Below are positions 34,795 through 43,705 of a stretch of 64,000 nt of DNA, one piece after another. The notes under the pieces were generated by a model. That model worked only from the letters and a program-made list of their open reading frames with translations. It made no database searches and had not been told where the DNA came from. The translations under genes were made by a program, and so were the position numbers. Source of the stretch: Trichormus sp. NMC-1 (GTDB taxonomy: Bacteria; Cyanobacteriota; Cyanobacteriia; Cyanobacteriales; Nostocaceae). The stretch covers positions 277,243-341,242 of the forward strand of contig NZ_LZQD01000004.1 of the NCBI RefSeq assembly GCF_001858025.1, written 5' to 3'. Position 1 is the first letter of the stretch. Each line of letters starts with the position of its first letter.

Positions 34795-37008
34795 TTAATG
34801 CACCAACTCAATAGCCCGCTTAGTCAACGCCTCCGCAGTCAAACCATTAAAAGCCATCAACTCACCCGCACTAGCCGTAGTTTCCCCACGCTTCCAGGCG
34901 AAAGAATCACGTTTAGAATTACTGCGTAACATGATCGGTTCTAACATCGCCGCAGCCCCACCTGTCACACCAATTAAGGCATCTCCACCAAACAATTGCT
35001 CAAAATCGGCATCACTTAAAAAACCGTTATCAGGTTCAGAACAAGTATCCCAAGCAGTATCATGAGGACGATATAAACGACGGGGATTGATAATAGAAAC
35101 AATCTTCACACCAATACCTTCAGTTTCTAAAAATGCCGCCGCTTCAAACACAGGAATTAATGTCAAATCGCCAATGACAGCAAATACAACAGTTTTCCCA
35201 CCAGCCACTTCATGTAATAACACCGCACCATCAATTAAGCCTTTTTCAGTTTGGGCAAAGGTGCTACGAATTGGCAAAGGAGACTTACTAGCAGTAATGA
35301 CAATGCCCTTATTTTTTGTTTGCAAAGCCCAGTCATAACAGACTTGAATACTGTTAGCATCTGGGGGAAATAATGGGAAGACATTTCCTGTTCTCATCAA
35401 AGAAGCAAAATAAGCTTCAATTTCTGGTCTTTGGTGAGTCCAACCGTTGCGTCCTTGTTCTAAGGCCCCCGCAGTAAATAATGTAATTGTCGAGGGTGTT
35501 TGACGGCGTAATTCTGCCATTGCTTGGGTGACAGTTTGCCAAATTGGTAAACCATTGATGGCAAAAGATTCATAAGAACACCACAAAGTTCTCGCACCCA
35601 TTAAGGATAAACCAGCGGCTAAACCTGCACAAGCATCTTCGCTCAAAGGTTCGTAAACTTGACCTCCTGGGGCTTGATTATATAAATCATCGGTGGTGGG
35701 GTGATTGATTTTTAAAGCTTGGTTAATGTTAGCAATTCCTGAAGCTTCGTTACCGTCAGCATTAGTCACGAGGAAATTTTTATCTTTATTTCCTACTATT
35801 CCTACTAACCTACCCATTGCCGTTGTCGCCACTTGAGGAACTGCCCCAACCTTATATTCTTCTAATGGTAATTCCCCTAAATCTGCTAAGGGTAATTCAA
35901 ATTCTGTCACCACTGTTTTAGCAGCGGGTCCACCTCCAGCCCGTTCGGCATTTGTCCGCACAATTTGCCATGCTGCGGCTGATAATGCCCGTTTTTGTAA
36001 AGCGGTGACAATATGGGGCGCGTCTAATGTATCTTTAGGATAGAGGTTGTGTGATTTTGCCCCCAAGGCGTGAACTCCTGCACCTTTGAGTTGTTTGATA
36101 ATAAATACCGTCAATTTGCCGCTAAGTGCTGAACGGGCAGCTTTATCCATTCCTACTAATACCGCTTTGGTAAATTCTAGACGGTTCTCAAAAGAAAATG
36201 CGGTACTATCAACATATTCACTGGCTTGATTTTGGTCGTCAAAATCTTTAGCATTGACTAATACGACTTCGGCAAAACCGTTACCTTGCCAATAGGCGAT
36301 CATCTCTGCGTTGGTTTTCAAAGATACCATGCTGTGGTGTTCTTGGCTGTAACCGTTCCACACCAACACGGGTAAAAAGTTGGTAACGGTGGGGTAAGCG
36401 GTGTTGAAATGTGCCATTGAACTCATGATATAGGGTTCACCCAGTCCCCCGTCTCCCAGGGTGAAGGGGAAGAGTTTATCACGGTGCAACAGTGCAGCAG
36501 ACATGGCAAAATGTTGTCCTTGTCCCAGGGGTCCAGCAGGTGCGAGAATACCGGGAATGTAGCCGGAAAGGTGTCCTAATAATCCATGCTTTTCTCGAAA
36601 GCGATCGCGCAATTGTTGTACTGTAGAAATGCCCATGTCTTCTAAGGAACGGTCTAAGAACATGGCACTATAGAAACCAGGGGCGTGATGTCCCACTTCG
36701 GTGATAATGTTTTTATGTCCCAACATGACCAAAGCTGCATAAGCCTCCGCTTGGCTGGCAAAACCGCCGGGGTGTCCAGAAGCCTTACTACCAGTGACTT
36801 GTAGGGTTAGGTAGCGCAGGGCATCAGCCGCGAGTAGAGTTTGATATACTGCATTTGTATCGGTAGGATTTGCGATCGCACTCTTGCCCGATTCTATCGC
36901 GGGAGTTGCCCCATAAGTTTGAAAATCTGGCAATGCTTCCCCAAAATATTGTATTCCTTCACAAAAATCAGGAAGTGCGGAAGATGCCTTTGATGTAGTT
37001 GCTGTCAT
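34795..37008 (-). CDS. Divergent phosphoketolase (thiamine-diphosphate enzyme)
   Basis: A 737-residue transketolase-like enzyme. ThDP-binding GDGGLGEPYIMSS is near 184-196, with the N-terminal GHPGGFASQAEAY and HHAPGFYSAMFLDRS segments and FSFENRLEF; the second half has GRNGWTHQRPEIEAYF and a late NPRRLYRPH. This fits phosphoketolases, which split xylulose 5-phosphate or fructose 6-phosphate with phosphate to acetyl phosphate, though it is somewhat shorter than the typical 790-830 residues and may belong to a cyanobacterial subgroup. Substrate preference cannot be read. Confidence 0.72.
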   Translation of the reverse strand: MTATTSKASSALPDFCEGIQYFGEALPDFQTYGATPAIESGKSAIANPTDTNAVYQTLLAADALRYLTLQVTGSKASGHPGGFASQAEAYAALVMLGHKNIITEVGHHAPGFYSAMFLDRSLEDMGISTVQQLRDRFREKHGLLGHLSGYIPGILAPAGPLGQGQHFAMSAALLHRDKLFPFTLGDGGLGEPYIMSSMAHFNTAYPTVTNFLPVLVWNGYSQEHHSMVSLKTNAEMIAYWQGNGFAEVVLVNAKDFDDQNQASEYVDSTAFSFENRLEFTKAVLVGMDKAARSALSGKLTVFIIKQLKGAGVHALGAKSHNLYPKDTLDAPHIVTALQKRALSAAAWQIVRTNAERAGGGPAAKTVVTEFELPLADLGELPLEEYKVGAVPQVATTAMGRLVGIVGNKDKNFLVTNADGNEASGIANINQALKINHPTTDDLYNQAPGGQVYEPLSEDACAGLAAGLSLMGARTLWCSYESFAINGLPIWQTVTQAMAELRRQTPSTITLFTAGALEQGRNGWTHQRPEIEAYFASLMRTGNVFPLFPPDANSIQVCYDWALQTKNKGIVITASKSPLPIRSTFAQTEKGLIDGAVLLHEVAGGKTVVFAVIGDLTLIPVFEAAAFLETEGIGVKIVSIINPRRLYRPHDTAWDTCSEPDNGFLSDADFEQLFGGDALIGVTGGAAAMLEPIMLRSNSKRDSFAWKRGETTASAGELMAFNGLTAEALTKRAIELVH

Positions 37009-37262
37009 GCTGAGTACCTTAATAAAAAGCCAATAAACTGGATAAGCTCGTTTAATGTAACCAAAATTTTACATCTTCGCGGTTATAACAGTGAATTGCT
37101 TTTTCGCAATATCAGCATAAGCAACTTAAATATAGCAATGCTATTTGATATCAAGTCCGAGCAGGGGGCTTTCTGGCAGGGGAAGGAAAAGTTATTTTGA
37201 CAGATATGAATAATAAAACTCTTGTGGTGCGGGCAAGATGCCCGCCATGCACCTCACAAGAG

Positions 37263-37526
37263 TTAAACTACTAAATAGACATCTATTTCCGAAAAATCAA
37301 CAGTAAAAAGCTTGTTGTCGTCAAAAATCGGGGGTATGTAATATTCACTGAATAAGCTATTTAGCTCATCATAAAACATATTGAGAGAGAAAGCCGCTAA
37401 ACCACTACTCCATAAAGGAATAAGAGTATTACCTCCCGAAGTTGACTCCATTTCTTGTAAACTTAGCTTCTGAAAAAGTCTATTTACTTCAACAGAACTT
37501 AATTCAGTCTTCATGATTGCAGCCAT
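37263..37526 (-). CDS. Double-glycine-leader peptide precursor, paralog 2
   Basis: An 87-residue precursor from ATG 37526 (the longer frame starts TTG 37592). Its 32-residue leader ends LFQKLSLQEMESTSGG, aligning without gaps with the leader of the gene just upstream (LFQALSSEEAETIAGG), with Gly-Gly at 31-32 in both. The 55-residue core is hydrophobic and aromatic and ends DNKLFTVDFSEIDVYLVV. Double-glycine leaders direct cleavage and export by C39-peptidase ABC transporters, or guide RiPP enzymes; none is adjacent. Confidence 0.6.
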   Translation of the reverse strand: MAAIMKTELSSVEVNRLFQKLSLQEMESTSGGNTLIPLWSSGLAAFSLNMFYDELNSLFSEYYIPPIFDDNKLFTVDFSEIDVYLVV

Positions 37527-37670
37527 TGTCTTAATTTTCACATCAATAAGTGAGCAGTTGTAAAAATTTATTGTGGGTAAAATATCTGACAAAAAATGCC
37601 CTAAAAAGCAGTTTTTACCCTCAAATAACTAAAAAGTTGGTAATTTCAGTATCAGAACACAAATAATTAA

Positions 37671-37928
37671 TTACCAAGAATTTATCACAATGTATATTGA
37701 CCTGGAATAGTCTATAGTGTTGACCTTATTATCGCGGATGCCACTATCTACACCTTTAACATCACCAGTCCCTGTATTCTCCACGTTTCCAGTATTGGTC
37801 GTGATAAAATAATTATTGATGCTACCACCACTACCACCCGCTATAGTCTCTGCTTCTTCTGAAGATAGCGCCTGAAAAAGGATTTTTTCATCATGAGCTT
37901 TTAAGTTAGAAATTACTATTCTTGCCAT
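37671..37928 (-). CDS. Double-glycine-leader peptide precursor, paralog 1
   Basis: An 85-residue precursor. The leader ends LFQALSSEEAETIAGG (Gly31-Gly32); the core is SGG plus an Asn/Thr/Gly-rich stretch (NYFITTNTGNVENTGTGD) and ends DNKVNTIDYSRSIYIVINSW, matching the end of paralog 2 (DNKxxTxDxS). No Cys in either core, so lanthionine or disulfide chemistry is unlikely. The gene is upstream of paralog 2 by 144 bases on the same strand and downstream of three AGACA-N15-TGTCT dyads. Function unknown. Confidence 0.62.
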   Translation of the reverse strand: MARIVISNLKAHDEKILFQALSSEEAETIAGGSGGSINNYFITTNTGNVENTGTGDVKGVDSGIRDNKVNTIDYSRSIYIVINSW

Positions 37929-38037
37929 TACATTATCCTCTAGATCGAAAGTTGACTTAACTCTTATATTTTTACATTAGCAAATTATAAAGAATATGAA
38001 GTTTCTATATAAATGAAAGTTTTTAGACATTATTTTA

Positions 38038-38287
38038 AGACATAAATAAAAGCATTCTGTCTAAAAAAAATGCAGCTTTTGTTTTCAAAAAAATCTATTT
38101 AAAACGGCGATAAATCTCGATATAACTAAAGCATGACACAGATTATCTCAAGACATATTTCTATGTATTTTGTCTATAAATTGATTTTTTTGATTTTGAA
38201 ATGCCTAAATTTAAAATAATATAAAGTTTTTATTTATAAAAAGCTATATGCACATTATTTTAGGACATATTTCCAGAAATTCGGTCT
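38038..38287 (-). promoter_or_regulatory. Three AGACA-N15-TGTCT dyads upstream of the peptide genes
   Basis: Dyad copies lie at 38038-38062, 38151-38175 and 38263-38287. The first two are exact AGACA-N15-TGTCT; the third reads GGACA-N15-GGTCT. All keep a 15-base spacing. Each is preceded by similar AT-rich sequence (for example ACATTATTTTAAGACATA and GCACATTATTTTAGGACATA), so a longer unit of about 65 bp was duplicated. They sit 110-360 bases upstream of the first peptide gene. No gene is seen in the rest of 37929-38534. Confidence 0.5.
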
Positions 38288-38534
38288 GAGAATTGAATAT
38301 TTTTATAGTTACTATAAGATTGGCATATCAATCCTTGCAGATGTTGTGAACACCTTGTAGATTCGGTTAGATGTGGTAATTAATTTATCACTCTCACGGT
38401 ACAGGTATAGATAAATCACCAAACCGCGTCGTAACCCAACATTCACTATAAAATGTGTATTCACGATTCATTTAACAGCGCGCTAGAAGTAGCTTAAAAC
38501 AATTCAGGAATCGTCCTTAGAGGATGTTTGAAAA

Positions 38535-38690
38535 GTTTTTAATGTATAAATAAACCCCTCTCCAAACCTCTCCCCGACACGGGAAGAGGCTTTGAAATCC
38601 CCATTCCAGTAACAAAAGTTTTTCCTTTTCCCTCTCCTTGTAGGAGAGGGTTAGGGAGAGGTAGGGAAGGGGGGTTAGGTTTCTCTTGAT
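38535..38690. repeat. Dispersed CCTCTCC...GGAGAGG repeat, related to 5740-5850
   Basis: AACCCCTCTCCAAACCTC, then TTTTCCCTCTCCTTGTAGGA and GAGGGTTAGGGAGAGG can form a long hairpin. A 61-residue frame over it is not a gene. Confidence 0.6.
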
Positions 38691-38732
38691 TATCGGTTTC
38701 ATCTAATACTTTTCAAACAACCTCTTAGAACT

Positions 38733-39194
38733 TTACCTAAAAAACTTGAAGTTCTGAGAACCTGTGTAACCAGTAATCTTCGCCAGTTCTGACAAGTTCT
38801 GCACGCCGCTATAGGTTTTACCATTGATGATCCAAGTGGGGAAGCTTTCAATTTTGGCGGCTTGACACAATTCTGGTTTAGCTTTAGGGCTGTCAGCAGC
38901 GCATTCGACCTTAACGTTATTGTCGCTAATGATTTTGTAAGCTTCTTTACCAAAGAGGAGCTTCTGTTCATGACAGTGCGGACACCAATAAGCAACATAT
39001 TCCTTAGCGCCGACTTTGACAAGATGCTCTGCTAAGGCTATTTCTGCTTCACCAGATGTGGTGGTAATTTCCCACCCAAATTCTGGTTTAGGCTCTACTT
39101 TGGGAATAAAAGTAATTTGCCCAGGTTTTCCAGGAGTTGCGTCGAGATTTCCATCTGGGGGATTGGTGTTAGCATAAATCGCATATCTGACAAG
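38733..39194 (-). pseudogene. C-terminal thioredoxin domain of a VKOR-Trx fusion, 5' part lost
   Basis: An open frame of 153 codons, with a TGA at 39195-39197 and no ATG, GTG or TTG start at its 5' end. It reads WEITTTSGEAEIALAEHL, then VAYWCPHCHEQKLLFGKEAY, VECAADSP, LCQAAKIESFPTWIINGKTY. The WCPHCH active site and this context are those of the C-terminal thioredoxin-like domain of the cyanobacterial vitamin K epoxide reductase homolog, which makes disulfides in exported proteins. The membrane VKOR half is absent. The 107-residue frame overlapping it in another phase is a shadow. Confidence 0.7.
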
Positions 39195-39281
39195 TCAGAA
39201 GAATCTATCCCTTGTCAATGAGTACATTTTTCATATACTGCTATATAGTAAACATAAAGTTTTGTGAAGTGAGGGCTAGGA

Positions 39282-40760
39282 ATGTACATAGTACAGATTG
39301 CCTCAGAATGCGCTCCAGTAATTAAAGCCGGAGGGTTAGGAGATGTTGTTTATGGACTCAGTAGAGAATTAGAGAATCGAGGAAACACAGTCGAACTGAT
39401 TTTACCTATGTACGACTGTATGCGCTATGACCATATTTGGGGGTTACATGATGCCTACCTCAACCTGTGGGTTCCCTGGTATGGCGCAGCAATTCACTGT
39501 TCTGTATACTGCGGTTGGGTACATGGAAGAGTATGTTTTTTCATTGAACCTCACAGTGAAGACAACTTCTTTAATCGCGGTTGCTATTACGGTTGTGAAG
39601 ATGATGATATGCGTTTTGCATTCTTCAGCAAAGCAGCTTTAGAATTTTTGCACAGAAGCAATAAAAGACCAGATATCATCCATTGTCATGATTGGCAAAC
39701 AGGCTTAATTCCCGTCATGCTTTATGAAATTTACAAATATCATGGCATGGAATATCAACGGGTTTGCTACACCATTCATAACTTTAAACATCAAGGAATT
39801 GGTGGAGTTAAAACTCTGGAAGGAACCGGATTAAATCAACCATCTTATTACTTCCAATACGATAAGCTACGCGATAACTTTAACCCCTTTGCTTTAAATT
39901 ATATGAAAGGGGGAATTGTTTATTCCAATGCTGTCACCACAGTTTCACCAAACCATGCTGTAGAAGCTCAAAACAGTGATATTGGCTGCGGTTTAGGTCA
40001 TACATTAGATTTACAAAAAGAGAAATTCACTGGAGTTCTCAACGGGATTGATTATGACTTTTGGAATCCCGAAATTGACCGTTACATCCCTCATCATTAC
40101 AGCCGGGATGATTTTGAACAAAAAGCATATAACAAAAAAGCTTTGCGAGAAAGGCTGATGCTAGGTCATGCTGATAAACCCGTCGTGGCTTACATCGGTC
40201 GATTAGATAACCAAAAAGGCGTGCATCTTGTTCATCATGCCATTTATTATGCCCTCAATAAAGGAGCGCAATTTGTATTACTAGGTTCAGCCACAGAACC
40301 AGCAATCAATGCTCACTTTCAGCATGAAAAACAATTTTTAAATAGTAACCCAGATGTGCATTTAGAACTGGGATTTAATGAAGAATTATCCCACCTCATT
40401 TATGCAGGGGCAGACATGATTGTTGTCCCTAGCAATTACGAACCCTGTGGATTAACTCAAATGATTGGGTTAAAATACGGTACTGTTCCCATTGTTCGGG
40501 GTGTTGGGGGATTGGTGAATACAGTATTTGACCGAGATTACGACCAAAATCTGCCCTCAGAAAAACGCAATGGTTATGTATTCTATCAAATGGATAATCA
40601 GGCGCTTGAGTCAGCAATGGGACGGGCAATTGATTTATGGTATCAGCAACCGGAAGAATTCACGAAACTAGCTATTCAGGGTATGCAGTATGACTACTCT
40701 TGGAATGTTCCGGGGACAGAATATTTAGAGATTTACGACTGGATAAGACATAAGTGGTAA
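39282..40760 (+). CDS. glgA: Glycogen/starch synthase, GT5
   Basis: A 492-residue ADP-glucose:glycogen glucosyltransferase. KAGGLGDV at 15-22 binds ADP-glucose; HCHDWQTGLIP, NGIDYDFWNP, GRLDNQKGV and SNYEPCGLTQ are the catalytic and substrate motifs in order. Length is usual. Nostocales carry two glgA genes; this looks like the GlgA2 type rather than the canonical one, which I cannot fully separate by eye. A strong terminator follows, so it is transcribed alone. Confidence 0.9.
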   Translation: MYIVQIASECAPVIKAGGLGDVVYGLSRELENRGNTVELILPMYDCMRYDHIWGLHDAYLNLWVPWYGAAIHCSVYCGWVHGRVCFFIEPHSEDNFFNRGCYYGCEDDDMRFAFFSKAALEFLHRSNKRPDIIHCHDWQTGLIPVMLYEIYKYHGMEYQRVCYTIHNFKHQGIGGVKTLEGTGLNQPSYYFQYDKLRDNFNPFALNYMKGGIVYSNAVTTVSPNHAVEAQNSDIGCGLGHTLDLQKEKFTGVLNGIDYDFWNPEIDRYIPHHYSRDDFEQKAYNKKALRERLMLGHADKPVVAYIGRLDNQKGVHLVHHAIYYALNKGAQFVLLGSATEPAINAHFQHEKQFLNSNPDVHLELGFNEELSHLIYAGADMIVVPSNYEPCGLTQMIGLKYGTVPIVRGVGGLVNTVFDRDYDQNLPSEKRNGYVFYQMDNQALESAMGRAIDLWYQQPEEFTKLAIQGMQYDYSWNVPGTEYLEIYDWIRHKW

Positions 40761-40782
40761 GTCAGTAGTTAAACCTGCATAG

Positions 40783-40830
40783 TTGAGGGTGCGTTGCTTG
40801 TCGTATGTAATTAACGCACCCTCAATTTTT
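40783..40830 (+). terminator. Intrinsic terminator of glgA
   Basis: TTGAGGGTGCGTT at 40783-40795 pairs perfectly with AACGCACCCTCAA at 40813-40825, followed by TTTTT. It starts 23 bases after the glgA stop codon. Confidence 0.82.
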
Positions 40831-40877
40831 CAGTTACTTTAGAGGAAGATAGATTTACACCAATCAAAAAAAATTTT

Positions 40878-42263
40878 ATGCCTCTACCAAATGGCCCCAA
40901 AACCCCGGCACTTTTCCAGATCATGCGCTGGGTATTAAGTCCCATGTCATATATGGAAGCCTGCGTCAAAACCTATGGAGATAGCTTCTCACTTAAGTTA
41001 GATATAAACTCTTCTCCTATCGTCTTTTTCAGTCATCCCCAAGCCGTACAGCAAATTTTAACCACTGATACCAAAGAATTAGAAGCACCAGGAGATTTAA
41101 ATGAGATTTTTCAATACTTACTGGGCAAGAATTCTGTGATTTTATTGAGTGGCACACAACACCAGCGTCAACGTCAGTTAATTATGCCTCCGTTTCATGG
41201 TGAAAGAATGCGGAATTATGCGGAAGTAATTGACAATATCACCGAGAAAGTCCTCAGCAAACAGCAAATAAATCAACCTTTCAATATCCGAAATATTAGC
41301 CAAGACATTACTTTAAGTGTAATGATGCAAGCTGTATTTGGACTCTATGAAGGAGAACGTGCGGAAAAATTACAGCAGCTACTTTGTGAAATTTTAGAAG
41401 TAGGTAGTGAAGCCTGGAGAGTTGCTTTATTGTATATTCCCGCTTTAAAAAATGTGATTGGTATTTCCCAACTCTGGGAACAACAGCAGCGTCAACAAGA
41501 CAAAGCCGACCAACTCATTTATGAGGAAATTAAAGAACAGCGAGAAAATCCTGATTCGTCACGCACAGATATCCTCAGTTTACTCATGGCGGCTAGAGAT
41601 GAAGATGGTCAACCAATGACCGATGTAGAATTACGTGATGAATTGATTACTCTATTGGTAGCAGGTCACGAAACCACAGCCACCGCTATTACCTGGGCTT
41701 TATACTGGATTCAAAAACTACCAGAAGTGCGTCAAAAGCTATTAGTAGAACTGGATAGTTTGGGAGAAAATCCAGATTCTAATGCCATCTTTAAATTACC
41801 CTATCTCACTGCTGTTTGTAATGAAACATTGCGAATTTATCCTATCGCCATGTTGACTTTTCCTCGACGAGTGAAAACTGCTGTATCAATAGGTGGTTAT
41901 GATTTAGAACCAGGCACAGTCATCTTAGGTTCTATTTATTCAACTCATCAACGGTCAGATATTTATCCTGAACCCAAAAAGTTTAACCCAGACCGCTTTT
42001 TAGAAAAGCAATTTTCTCCCTATGAATTTCTACCTTTTGGAGGTGGTGCAAGACGTTGTATTGGTCTAGCTTTTGCTCAGTTTGAAATGAAATTGGCACT
42101 AGCTAAAATTCTTTCTAGTCGTGAATTAGAACTAGTTGATAATGGGGAAGTTCAAGCTAAACGCCGTGGTTTGGTAACAGGGCTAGACCGTCCTATTCAG
42201 ATGGTTATCAAGAGTCAGCGTCAGGTGAAATCCCGAACTTTAGAAACCACTAGTAGTATTTAA
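40878..42263 (+). CDS. Cytochrome P450, CYP110-like (1)
   Basis: A 461-residue haem-thiolate monooxygenase. The I-helix has AGHETTATAI near 250-260, the K-helix ETLRIYP, and the haem loop FLPFGGGARRCIG places the ligand at Cys394. The N-terminus LPNGPKTPALFQ and overall form are those of CYP110, a family typical of filamentous cyanobacteria that oxidises fatty acids and terpenes. No membrane anchor, so soluble. A second copy is at 48239. Confidence 0.88.
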   Translation: MPLPNGPKTPALFQIMRWVLSPMSYMEACVKTYGDSFSLKLDINSSPIVFFSHPQAVQQILTTDTKELEAPGDLNEIFQYLLGKNSVILLSGTQHQRQRQLIMPPFHGERMRNYAEVIDNITEKVLSKQQINQPFNIRNISQDITLSVMMQAVFGLYEGERAEKLQQLLCEILEVGSEAWRVALLYIPALKNVIGISQLWEQQQRQQDKADQLIYEEIKEQRENPDSSRTDILSLLMAARDEDGQPMTDVELRDELITLLVAGHETTATAITWALYWIQKLPEVRQKLLVELDSLGENPDSNAIFKLPYLTAVCNETLRIYPIAMLTFPRRVKTAVSIGGYDLEPGTVILGSIYSTHQRSDIYPEPKKFNPDRFLEKQFSPYEFLPFGGGARRCIGLAFAQFEMKLALAKILSSRELELVDNGEVQAKRRGLVTGLDRPIQMVIKSQRQVKSRTLETTSSI

Positions 42264-42442
42264 TTTTTTGGCATTTTTTGGCCTTGCTGATTTAACAGCA
42301 AAGAAATGAGAAATTTATTTCTGTGCTCAAACTGAATTTCATTTTTAGGGGTAAAGTATAATGCTCATGGGTTTTAACTTAACGTGAAAGACTCTTCATT
42401 AACCTTATATCCAACTTACTCAATGACCAATCAATCCAGAAG

Positions 42443-42509
42443 AACCCCACCCCCGTTTTACTAATGTAAAACTTCCCCTCTTGAGGGGAGGGGACTAAGG
42501 GGTGGGGTA
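42443..42509. repeat. Palindromic ACCCCACCCCC...GGGGTGGGGT element in a 570-base gap
   Basis: The gap 42264-42833 holds no gene. This block has outer arms ACCCCACCCC/GGGGTGGGGT and an inner TTCCCCTCTTGAGGGGAGG hairpin, similar in base make-up to the element at 6032. Confidence 0.6.
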
Positions 42510-42833
42510 GAACGGCTGTGGGACTAGCGTTTAAGCTTAAGTTGATACTCATGGACACGGGGATGCAATTTGAATGATTATTAGCTTAAAGATTTGACTT
42601 GATTTAAGTTGGTTTTCATATCAAGTCCGGCTAATTGCTGTTGAAAAAATTCTCCGCTTCCCAGTATTTAACCGGACATCATATCATTAAATACAGTTCA
42701 GTTCTTCTAAAAGAGAATGCACAGTATTGACCTATAATCTACCAATTGGGCTATGTCTCTTTATAGATACTCTTCTTAGGCACTAGCGTATACATTAGCC
42801 AGTAGTGGAAACTTAGAAGAGTCAAATTTGTTT

Positions 42834-43595
42834 ATGCCTAAAAAGCCAAACTTTGAGGAAAAATTATTATCTCAGGAAGTTGAAAGAAGAATATCTGAGG
42901 AGTTAGATGAAGTAGAACAAATAGATATAGAGATAAAAACTGATATCGGGAAATTATTTCGTGGACAGGTAAATCAGGTTGCGCTTGCTGGTCAAGGGTT
43001 AGTAGTTCAAGACAAAATCCGCGTCCAGGATATAAAACTGCAAACAGATAGCATTTCTATCAATCCTTTAAGTGTGATATTGGGTCAACTAGAACTCAAT
43101 GAAGCAGTAAATGCCGACGTTCGCATTGTTTTCACGGAAGCAGATATTAACGATGCCTTGACTTCAGAGGTGATTTACAGGTGGGTGAGACAATTTAAGT
43201 TGAATGTAGATGGTGAAATTGTCAGCTTTGAACCGCAAGAAATGCAGGTATTTTTACCCGGTGATGGCAAACTAGAATTTAAAGGTAAGGTATGGCTCAA
43301 AGAACAGGAGAATACTCATATCTTAGGTTATCATGCCATTGCTCATCCCCGAACTCAGACAAAACCCCCCATGTTGGCAAGTTTTCGTTGTACTGAAGGA
43401 GAAGGAATAAGAGTAGAATTAATAGCAGCTGCTATGCAAAAAGCTAAAGAAATAATCAATTTACCATACTTGGAGTGGGAAAATATGGTATTTTCTATCA
43501 AAGATATGGAAGTAAAAAAGGGTAGTTTAATCCTGATACTCAAAGCCCACATAAAGCAAATTCCTTCAATGGACACTATGCTTTATCCTGATTAG
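42834..43595 (+). CDS. DUF2993 family protein (LmeA-like)
   Basis: About 253 residues from ATG 42834 (the frame extends two codons to a TTG). DUF2993 proteins are lipid-binding, found in cyanobacteria and actinobacteria; landmarks are the acidic N-terminal helix, GQVNQVALAGQGLVV, DADIRI-like NADVRIVFTEADIN and LELTTDSISINP-like sequence. No signal peptide is obvious. A role in envelope lipid handling is inferred from the family. Confidence 0.75.
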   Translation: MPKKPNFEEKLLSQEVERRISEELDEVEQIDIEIKTDIGKLFRGQVNQVALAGQGLVVQDKIRVQDIKLQTDSISINPLSVILGQLELNEAVNADVRIVFTEADINDALTSEVIYRWVRQFKLNVDGEIVSFEPQEMQVFLPGDGKLEFKGKVWLKEQENTHILGYHAIAHPRTQTKPPMLASFRCTEGEGIRVELIAAAMQKAKEIINLPYLEWENMVFSIKDMEVKKGSLILILKAHIKQIPSMDTMLYPD

Positions 43596-43705
43596 GATTC
43601 ACTCTGGTAAATACTAATTTTTATAAATAACAAATCCTGTAAATTTATAAAAATATTCCTCATCTTGAAAACCTAGTTTATTTGAAAAAAACATAACTAA
43701 CATTT

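Noticed and set aside
38517..38702. 61-residue minus-strand protein
   Set aside because: It is a translated CCTCTCC/GGAGAGG repeat.
38699..39022. 107-residue minus-strand protein
   Set aside because: It is in the wrong phase; the VKOR-type thioredoxin domain with WCPHCH is read in another frame of the same strand.
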